From assembly GCA_031287395.1 (NCBI GenBank), contig JAITTA010000152.1, positions 1-7,976 of the forward strand: a DNA stretch of 7,976 nucleotides, written 5' to 3'. The notes under the pieces were generated by a model. That model did no database searches and was not told the DNA's origin. It saw only the letters and a program-made list of their open reading frames with translations. The number at the start of each line of letters is the position of its first letter. Within the stretch, counting starts at the first letter, position 1. Of the stretch, positions 1 through 5,575 are shown piece by piece. The position numbers were made by a program, and so were the translations under genes. The stretch comes from Dysgonamonadaceae bacterium. Its GTDB lineage: Bacteria; Bacteroidota; Bacteroidia; Bacteroidales; Azobacteroidaceae.

Positions 1-81
1 GGTATAGACTGGTTTTTTGCCTGAAGAACAATATTTTCTTGTCTTGTTGGTGGCATAGATACAGTCCCCCGTACTGTCAGA
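1..81 (-). pseudogene. Possible transposase fragment, runs off left edge
   Basis: After a TAA at 82-84 the minus strand stays open to the window edge in one frame and reads SDSTGDCIYATNKTRKYC, then SSGKKPVYT. The pattern 'GD-IY-TN--RKYC' resembles a stretch shared by several IS-family DDE transposases, in which an IY.(T/N)..NR.(Y/F)C segment precedes a basic FV(R/K)KGR stretch. That downstream stretch would lie outside the window. No start codon or upstream transposase sequence is present in this frame, so if the resemblance is real this is a 5'-truncated remnant next to the accessory genes. Only 27 codons are visible. A second frame starting with an ATG at 53-55 (MPPTRQENIVLQAKNQSI) is also open, and I cannot exclude it. 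The assignment rests on remembered motif similarity and is tentative. Confidence 0.33.
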
Positions 82-154
82 TTAAGTCGAAACTATTTCA
101 TTGTATGGTACAATCTCTATTGGAACCATATAGGTACTCTTCCTTTTGTTTTCC

Positions 155-176
155 AAAAAAACAATTCCCAATTTGT
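155..176 (-). terminator. Weak candidate intrinsic terminator after the helicase gene
   Basis: Read on the minus strand, ACAAATT-GGG-AATTGT can fold into a 6-bp stem with one bulged A and a 3-base loop, followed directly by a run of seven T. It begins 26 bases after the helicase stop codon, where a terminator would be expected. The stem is AT-rich and would be weak, so this is a positional and structural candidate only. Confidence 0.35.
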
Positions 177-202
177 AAATTTCCACATACGATCTCAGAT
201 AA

Positions 203-2968
203 TTAACGCAACCCCATTGCAACGCTTAAGTTTTCAATAATCCTCTTTTCTTCATTGTGTCCATCGGTTGATAATCTAAGCGGAGAAAGCCCGATAAGCT
301 GCAGTATGTGATTCTTCTTGCTGTCTCTTTCCTGTTGCAATTCATTATCATGGAACGATACCCCATCCACTTCGATAGCAAGGACAGGAGTTTTGTCAAT
401 TTTGTTGTACAGCAAAAAATCTATTCTTGAGTTATTGCTTATAAACCTGATTTCATCTTCTGAGAATGGTTGAAAATCTCTTATAAGGTCTCTAAGCCTA
501 TATTCTCTGACCATATCAATAGAGGAAAATTGAACATTATTTAATAGTATATTCCTCAATCGCTCGTGAATAATAATCTCCGCGGCAGACCCTTTTACGT
601 TTTTGTTTGATGAAAGGAACGATGTTAATACTTTGTTGTACTCTTTATACAAAAGGTCGAAAACAGAACGGATACTACCTTTAACAATCGTTTCATTCGG
701 GTCAGTGGTATAACATATATAGCGTATCATATCACCGATATTAGTTCCGTGAGGAAGCTCCATTGATTCAGGTTTTACCACAATAAATTCTTTAACGGCT
801 CTTGATACGGCAACATTTATTAGGTTGGGATTGTCAATAAATGATTCTATTTTGTCTTTAACTGTATTGAAAATAATCACATCCTTTTCACGCCCTTGGA
901 ATTTATGTATAGTGTCTGCTTCTGCTCCATTAGGCAGTTGTTTTTGCAGTATATTTGCGTGATTCCTATACGGCGCGATAACCCCGACTTTCGTATAGTC
1001 CGCAAAATAGTTTTCCCGGATATAGAGCTCTGTTTCATCTATCTGTCTTTGGTTGTGATTATCCCTTCCCCCGGATATATTTGTCTCAATAATTCTAAAC
1101 GGATGATTATTGCCACTAGTCATAACAACCAGATTATTATTGTAGTATTTTTTATTACAGAATCCGATGATCGTAGGATGACATCTGTAATGTTCTTTTA
1201 GCAAAACCGATTTTACGTTATCCCCGTACAAGCTTTTCAGCGAGTTCAAAATATTCTGTTTGATATAATCATATGCAGGAACAATGTTGTACTTAATTTT
1301 AAGTTGTTCCGCTGCTTCTTCACTCTGTTTATCTACGATATGGGTAAGTTGCATACTATCTCCGACAACAACCACATTTCGACAACACGAAAAACATACA
1401 GCAGATTTTATAATATCTACCTGCGAAGATTCATCTATAATCAGATAGTCAAAAAGATATCCTTTAGGGATACTTGTATGCAGCGATAGCGTCGAGCTTA
1501 GGATTACCGGATAATGTTTTGCAAAATCTTCAAATTGCTTCCGGTAATCTTCAACATTAAAAGTCACATTGTCTAAACGGTTATATTTTTCAAAGAGTAC
1601 GCCATTAAATATCTCTTTAGATGTTTCAATAAAACGATTGAGTTTAGATTCTTCATTGTTAGATAGCAACCAACTTTCAATGTTTAAGATTTCGTTTTCT
1701 ATTTTTGCTATGTATAATTCATAGAATTTGTGATTAACATAAACGTGTAAATCTTCACTGTATTGACCTATACTATTCAGATCAAAGAAGCCATATTGCA
1801 AAAAAAACCGCAACTTGTTTATTATGGACAACTTATTCTTAAGGTCAATGGCTGATAGAAAGTCTTTTAACTTTAAAGTCTTGTCGAAATTCCAGTTGCG
1901 GTGAAATTTCTTGTCGAGCATTGATTTTATATCCTGATTGAGTGGTTGCTCTGCTTTTATATGACTATATTCTATTCCGGCATCTGACAATTCTGTCTTT
2001 AAGTTGGCTAATTTATTCCGATACTGAAAACATTTTGTTAGTACGGAATCCAACTCGCGAACCTCATTCTCTGCATTTTTCAACTTCTCTGTAGAAATCT
2101 TAAAATCCGGATTGATTGTTTGTTCTCTAATATTGTCGAAGAATGAAGCTTTATTTTCATTATTTCCAAGTGATGCCACAAACATTCCATAGTCATATTT
2201 CTCTAACTTTTCCCGCACATTGAATACCGCAGAATTATTATTTGAAACAATTGCAACCGTTTTGTTCTGTACGATAAGATTGGCTATTATATTCAGGATT
2301 GTTTGAGTCTTACCTGTCCCCGGAGGGCCTTCCACTATACTTATACTATTCCTAAGAGTGGTCTCAACCGCCAGCTTCTGGCTTTCGTTGCACCCGAAAG
2401 GGTAGATTAGTGTCTTTTGGGGGGTGCTAATGGCTGGGTTAATTCCATCAACATAGTTGGATAGTGCTGATCTCGATTCTAGTAAATCTATATTATCAAG
2501 GGCTTTGAGCAAGATTTCAGAACTAACTTGATTCGGATTTCTATTCTCTGTCTCTTCTGATTGAATATCAAACGATACTTCTCCTGATTTTTTCAATATC
2601 TCTTTCAAGTAATCAATAATTGATTCCGCTTGATGTGTCTCCTTTTTGATACCACAAATTTCAATATCAGAACTATTTTCAATTGGATAAGAGTAACTAT
2701 CTCCATTCCGGTAAATCAAATAGTGGCCATAATTATCAACCGTATTGTATTCCTTATTAATCTTGCCATTCTCATATATGCGCACATCTACTTGTGTCGA
2801 TACAAGTGGATAGTATTGTACTTTATCAGCTCCGTAATTATAGCTTTTTCCATTATTAAAAGTGATACGATACCCGCTGTCGGTACAAACAACATTTGAA
2901 ACATCGCTTTTGTATTCAAACTTCAGGGATGTTTTATTTTTTAAGTATACTATGAATGGGTGCTTCAT
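203..2968 (-). CDS. SF1 helicase with C-terminal PD-(D/E)XK-like (DUF2726/Vsr-like) nuclease domain
   Basis: This is a predicted cytoplasmic ATP-dependent DNA/RNA helicase of the AAA_11/AAA_12 (Upf1-like) SF1 type, 921 residues from the ATG at 2966-2968. A TTG directly before it is a less likely start; AAAGAGA lies just upstream. The first 180 residues match no domain I recognise. Walker A GPPGTGKTQ is at 214-222. A charged, probably helical insertion covers about 290-480. Walker B LIIDESSQ is near 509-516, motif III GDSMQLTH at 536-543, motif IV EHYRCHP near 592-598, motif V HKFQGREKD near 688-696 and motif VI NVAVSRA at 718-724. The C-terminal domain (about 785-915) has a helical Glu (E797), RIDFLL (D850), AIEVDG (E866, D868), H873 and a following QQERDSKKN, the DUF2726/DUF559-like endonuclease pattern. 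All visible catalytic positions are intact. The gene is AT-rich and follows the chimeric HTH gene after 37 bases. Anti-phage defence is my inference; a repair or plasmid-related role is also possible. Confidence 0.88.
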   Translation of the reverse strand: MKHPFIVYLKNKTSLKFEYKSDVSNVVCTDSGYRITFNNGKSYNYGADKVQYYPLVSTQVDVRIYENGKINKEYNTVDNYGHYLIYRNGDSYSYPIENSSDIEICGIKKETHQAESIIDYLKEILKKSGEVSFDIQSEETENRNPNQVSSEILLKALDNIDLLESRSALSNYVDGINPAISTPQKTLIYPFGCNESQKLAVETTLRNSISIVEGPPGTGKTQTILNIIANLIVQNKTVAIVSNNNSAVFNVREKLEKYDYGMFVASLGNNENKASFFDNIREQTINPDFKISTEKLKNAENEVRELDSVLTKCFQYRNKLANLKTELSDAGIEYSHIKAEQPLNQDIKSMLDKKFHRNWNFDKTLKLKDFLSAIDLKNKLSIINKLRFFLQYGFFDLNSIGQYSEDLHVYVNHKFYELYIAKIENEILNIESWLLSNNEESKLNRFIETSKEIFNGVLFEKYNRLDNVTFNVEDYRKQFEDFAKHYPVILSSTLSLHTSIPKGYLFDYLIIDESSQVDIIKSAVCFSCCRNVVVVGDSMQLTHIVDKQSEEAAEQLKIKYNIVPAYDYIKQNILNSLKSLYGDNVKSVLLKEHYRCHPTIIGFCNKKYYNNNLVVMTSGNNHPFRIIETNISGGRDNHNQRQIDETELYIRENYFADYTKVGVIAPYRNHANILQKQLPNGAEADTIHKFQGREKDVIIFNTVKDKIESFIDNPNLINVAVSRAVKEFIVVKPESMELPHGTNIGDMIRYICYTTDPNETIVKGSIRSVFDLLYKEYNKVLTSFLSSNKNVKGSAAEIIIHERLRNILLNNVQFSSIDMVREYRLRDLIRDFQPFSEDEIRFISNNSRIDFLLYNKIDKTPVLAIEVDGVSFHDNELQQERDSKKNHILQLIGLSPLRLSTDGHNEEKRIIENLSVAMGLR

Positions 2969-3005
2969 CAATCTCTTTTATTATCTAACTATTCTTGTAT
3001 TCTTC

Positions 3006-3419
3006 CTATTCCTTTTTCGGTAATTTCAGGATTACTTCATCAACCGAATGCCGGATCCAATATCTGACGGTTTCATCGTCCATATCCTGATTAAGAACGA
3101 TGCTATTCCAATATTTTTTATTGAAGTGCCAAGCTGGTTCCACGCAGTTATAGCGTTCGCGTAGGTCGATGGCTTGTGCAGGGTTGCATTTTACAAAATA
3201 TTTATATTCAAATCCTTCTTCAATACCAAAAGCACGCTCAATTTTTAGTGATAGAGCCGGATTCATCTTACATTTTCCTTTGGTTATTGTAACCAAGGTC
3301 TGAGGAAATTCATTGATAGAAATGGAAAAGCGACCTTTCTTCAATCCCCGTAACTTCACTTCCCGTTCAAGGATAATTCCGGGGTGAATTCCCTTTATAA
3401 TTGAAATAGTAGAAGCCAT
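3006..3419 (-). CDS. Chimera: HigA-like HTH antitoxin N-terminus joined to MmcQ/YjbR C-terminal half
   Basis: A 137-residue ORF made of two unrelated pieces. Residues 1 to about 70 (with HPGIILEREVKLRGLKKG, then a helix-turn-helix and the MNPALSLKIERAFGIEEGF end) look like the HigA/plasmid-maintenance antidote proteins of Bacteroidales, which I remember as often paired with an AbiEii-type nucleotidyltransferase toxin. Residues about 71-137 carry KCNPAQAIDLRERYN, then HFNKKYWNSI, and end with HSVDEVILKLPKK. This is the C-terminal half of a MmcQ/YjbR protein and is paralogous to the complete one at 3916-4278. Both halves look well conserved and no stop interrupts the join. The antitoxin's own C-terminus, its toxin partner and the first half of the YjbR domain are all absent. 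The chimera may be a stable deletion fusion or a non-functional relic. The start ATG is at 3417-3419; a GAGGT lies rather far upstream. The 75-base gap before it holds only a 22-codon open frame ending in TGA that I cannot assign. Confidence 0.75.
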   Translation of the reverse strand: MASTISIIKGIHPGIILEREVKLRGLKKGRFSISINEFPQTLVTITKGKCKMNPALSLKIERAFGIEEGFEYKYFVKCNPAQAIDLRERYNCVEPAWHFNKKYWNSIVLNQDMDDETVRYWIRHSVDEVILKLPKKE

Positions 3420-3494
3420 ATCGTTATCAATTTACCTCATTTTCTGCTACTGGAAATTGTTTACTGTCTTTCCAATCCTGTGATATCTCCTTGA

Positions 3495-3785
3495 TTAAAT
3501 TCTCTCACGTATAGTTACCTTAACTGTATCACCCTGTTGTTTGCCGATTTTTGCGCGAATGTCCTTGAGAATTCCTATCACATAACACACAGATCCATCG
3601 GTATTTTTCACGCCCATATTGACAACACTTCCCTCATACGGCTCTCCATCGAAAGTAGCATTGACTTTCACTCTTCCCCTTCCAAACTCTTCTCGAACAT
3701 CATACGGAAATGGCACCCACGCACCACCCCTGCCAGAAACAGAGGATTGTATCACTTCCTCGTATTCGTAAATCTTTTTGTTCAT
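3495..3785 (-). CDS. DUF1905 domain protein
   Basis: A 96-residue small predicted beta-barrel protein of the DUF1905 family, which occurs alone or joined to YdeI/OmpD-associated domains and has no established biochemical role. Family features are the N-terminal GRGGAWVPFPYDVREEFG block (residues 18-35), the middle FDGEPYEGSVV (45-55), CYVIGILKDIRAKIG (67-81) and the C-terminal GDTVKVTI (85-92). The length agrees with a complete single-domain member. It lacks a signal peptide and membrane segments, so it should be cytoplasmic. Its ATG lies 5 bases after the stop of the VOC remnant, which suggests both once sat in one transcript with the MmcQ/YjbR gene upstream. No Shine-Dalgarno sequence is visible. 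Confidence 0.8.
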   Translation of the reverse strand: MNKKIYEYEEVIQSSVSGRGGAWVPFPYDVREEFGRGRVKVNATFDGEPYEGSVVNMGVKNTDGSVCYVIGILKDIRAKIGKQQGDTVKVTIRERI

Positions 3786-3790
3786 TTTGT

Positions 3791-3915
3791 CTATTCTTTA
3801 CGTGAATAATGTAAAATCTGCCAAATCACGCCGAATTTATCTTTTACCATCCGATACTGAAAGTCGGGCATACATTATTACCTTTAACAAATTCCGAACC
3901 TGACGGTACGTCAGA
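3791..3915 (-). pseudogene. Decayed VOC/PhnB-like (glyoxalase-fold) gene, internally deleted
   Basis: Two overlapping frames between the MmcQ/YjbR stop and the DUF1905 start carry pieces of a VOC-superfamily PhnB/3-demethylubiquinone-methyltransferase-like protein. Directly after the upstream TAA one frame reads SDVPSGSEFVKGNNV and ends in a TAA at 3844-3846; this resembles the middle of PhnB-like proteins, where a 'sDaP.g.ef..GnNv' segment precedes a beta strand. A second frame, open from an ATG at 3869-3871 to TAG at 3791-3793, reads MPDFQYRMVKDKFGVIWQIL then HYSRKE, where KDKFGV-WQI is the usual family C-terminus. Intact relatives have roughly 40 residues between these segments and about 80 before the first one, so both an internal deletion with frameshift and loss of the 5' part are inferred. 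The 26-codon ORF could be translated but is unlikely to fold alone. Confidence 0.65.
3900..3914. repeat. Perfect short inverted repeat, 6-bp arms and 3-base loop
   Basis: CTGACG-GTA-CGTCAG lies immediately downstream (minus strand) of the MmcQ/YjbR stop codon. No T-run follows it on either strand, so it is not a typical intrinsic terminator. It overlaps sequence that also reads as part of the VOC remnant, so it may be accidental. Confidence 0.4.
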
Positions 3916-4278
3916 TTACATCTTAAAATATTCTTCCCTTTTGCTTTTTGGCAATTTCTTTATCACTTCTTCTACGGAATGGTCTATGAGTTCCTTTATC
4001 AATTCATTGCACACGTCACTATCCAAGGTTACTAAATTCCAGAGTAATGTTTTAAAATCAGTTTCAGTGATTCCGTTGTACTTTTCTCTTAATTCGACCG
4101 ATTGTTCGGGATTGCATTTTAAATCTACCTTAAATACGCCGTCCTTAGGTTCCAACGAAATGTAAGCAAACATCTTGCCCATTACTTTGAACACCAAAAC
4201 ATTGTGCTTTAAAAATGGCATTGATTCCGTGCATCCTTTTATTGACAGGCAATATTCCCGTAATTCTTCAATATTCAT
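3916..4278 (-). CDS. MmcQ/YjbR family protein
   Basis: A complete 120-residue cytoplasmic MmcQ/YjbR-family protein, a CyaY-like or 'double-wing' DNA-binding-like fold whose cellular role is not established. It begins with the typical MNIEELREYCLSIKGCTES, continues with VLVFKVMGKMFAYISLE (residues 28-43) and VDLKCNPEQSVELREKYN (51-68), and ends in LIDHSVEEVIKKLPK (97-111). The usual G-HMNKKHWN segment is replaced by ITETDFKTLLWN, a departure from the family consensus; the other YjbR fragment at 3006-3419 keeps the consensus there. The ATG lies 4 bases after the TGA of the ABC-GNAT gene, so the two are probably co-transcribed and perhaps translationally coupled. It shares the KCNP-Q, LRE-YN and HSV-EVI-KLPK signatures with the chimera's second half, but the codons differ widely, so this is not a recent duplication. 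Confidence 0.85.
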   Translation of the reverse strand: MNIEELREYCLSIKGCTESMPFLKHNVLVFKVMGKMFAYISLEPKDGVFKVDLKCNPEQSVELREKYNGITETDFKTLLWNLVTLDSDVCNELIKELIDHSVEEVIKKLPKSKREEYFKM

Positions 4279-4282
4279 TTAC

Positions 4283-5575
4283 TCAAATTCTTGCTTGACG
4301 GACACTAAATTTTTGCTTTGGAGAAATTATTTCCAGATGTAAAGTAGGATATGGTTTTCCGGTTCCATCCTGTTCAGAACGGCTTTTCACAGTAAATCCT
4401 TTATGGAGATAAAAGCCAAGAGCTTTTTCGTTTTGCTCATTTACATCGACCTTCCGTAAATGTAATTCATTCAAGGCATAATTCAATAAAACGGAACCGA
4501 TTCCTTTTCCGCGTGCATCGGGATGAATAAACAACATTTCTATATTATCATCTGATACGCCTAAAAAACCAAGTATCCTGTTATCCGAATTACGGACGGC
4601 AAATAAACGCACTACATCAAGATATTTTTCGGGAATCAATTTTTTGAACAGCAAAATATCTTCTTCCTTCAAAAAATGATGCGTAGCCCGGACAGAAGCT
4701 TCCCAAACCAGCATGAGTTCAGGGTAATCTGTTTCTGATAAGGTAGATATAGATAGGTCATGACTTGATTGATTTTTAGTGCATTTATATGGATTTTGAA
4801 TCCGGAACAATCTTGTTTGTTCGTCAAAAATAAATCCGTCGCTTTTGAAAAAAGAGCTTATATGGCCTTGAAGGGACAGTTCTTCAGGTGTTCCGACAAT
4901 GATTCCGGAGTTTTTACTCATCAGCCAGATTCTATCTGCAATTTGCAAGGCTAGTTCCAGGTCGTGTGTAGATAAAAAAATTGTTTTATTTGTTTCTCTG
5001 GTCAGGCGTAATAATAATTGCATTATTTCCACTTTGCTTGGAAAATCGAGGAAAGCCGTTGGTTCGTCCAGGTAAATAACCGGTGTTTCCTGGGCTAATG
5101 CTTTGGCAATCATTACTTTTTGTCTTTCTCCATCGCTTAAGGTATGCATCATACGTGTAGCCAAGTCTTCAATTTTCACCAACGCGATGGATTGTTCGAC
5201 CATTTTTTTATCTTCTTTTCTTAATCTTCCCCAAAAACCGGTGTATGGACTTCTACCCATAGCCACTAATTCGGAGACCGTCAGATTATGCAACTCATTC
5301 CGTTCGGTAAGGACTACTCCAATGATCCGTGAAAGTTCTTTATCAGAGAATAGATCAATGTCCTTTCCTTGTATGAAAATTTTTCCGGCTAATTTCGGCA
5401 AGAAAGTAGAAAGAGTCTTGAGCAAAGTGGATTTTCCGGCCCCGTTAACACCTAGCAAACAAGTAAGTTCTCCACTTTGGATGGATGCGTCGATGTGTTC
5501 CGATACCTTCTTGGTATTGCTTTTTGAAGAGTATCCGATAGTTAGATTTTTGAGCCGGATGGTTTCCCCGTTCAT
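4283..5575 (-). CDS. Fusion: iron-siderophore/cobalamin-type ABC ATPase + GNAT N-acetyltransferase
   Basis: A 430-residue ORF with two enzymes in one frame. Residues 1 to about 260 are an ABC ATP-binding subunit of the FecE/BtuD type that would power iron-chelate or cobalamin import at the inner membrane. Walker A GVNGAGKST is at 42-50, the signature LSDGERQ at 146-152 (not LSGGQ), Walker B VIYLDEPTAFLD at 166-177 and the H-loop STHD at 202-205. The Q-loop position reads VVLTERN, with no Gln. Residues about 275-418 are a complete YjaB-like GNAT acetyltransferase. It has a LVWEASVRATHHFL opening, the acetyl-CoA loop HPDARGKGIGSVLL (351-364) and NEKALGFYLHKGF (382-394) with the usual Tyr. The ABC part seems to end early: Bacteroidales relatives, as I recall them, carry some 60 further residues after the 'LFRI' strand, replaced here by NPYKCTKNQSS and the GNAT domain. 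No permease or binding protein lies in the window. The ATG overlaps the fumarase stop (TAATG), suggesting coupled translation. Functionality of either half is unproven. Confidence 0.85.
   Translation of the reverse strand: MNGETIRLKNLTIGYSSKSNTKKVSEHIDASIQSGELTCLLGVNGAGKSTLLKTLSTFLPKLAGKIFIQGKDIDLFSDKELSRIIGVVLTERNELHNLTVSELVAMGRSPYTGFWGRLRKEDKKMVEQSIALVKIEDLATRMMHTLSDGERQKVMIAKALAQETPVIYLDEPTAFLDFPSKVEIMQLLLRLTRETNKTIFLSTHDLELALQIADRIWLMSKNSGIIVGTPEELSLQGHISSFFKSDGFIFDEQTRLFRIQNPYKCTKNQSSHDLSISTLSETDYPELMLVWEASVRATHHFLKEEDILLFKKLIPEKYLDVVRLFAVRNSDNRILGFLGVSDDNIEMLFIHPDARGKGIGSVLLNYALNELHLRKVDVNEQNEKALGFYLHKGFTVKSRSEQDGTGKPYPTLHLEIISPKQKFSVRQARI

Noticed and set aside
896..1201. 101-codon plus-strand frame opposite the helicase gene
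   Set aside because: Its hydrophobic look comes from the antisense of AT-rich helicase codons; there is no start context and no family resemblance.
3900..3914. Inverted repeat as a transcription terminator
   Set aside because: No T-run follows on either strand and the arms are only 6 bp.
69..3918. Near-identical short motif TAATCTGAC(A)GTAC at 71-84 and 3906-3918 on the minus strand, possibly attachment sites
   Set aside because: Thirteen matching bases with one gap are expected by chance between two places in an 8-kb AT-rich window, and no integrase is present.
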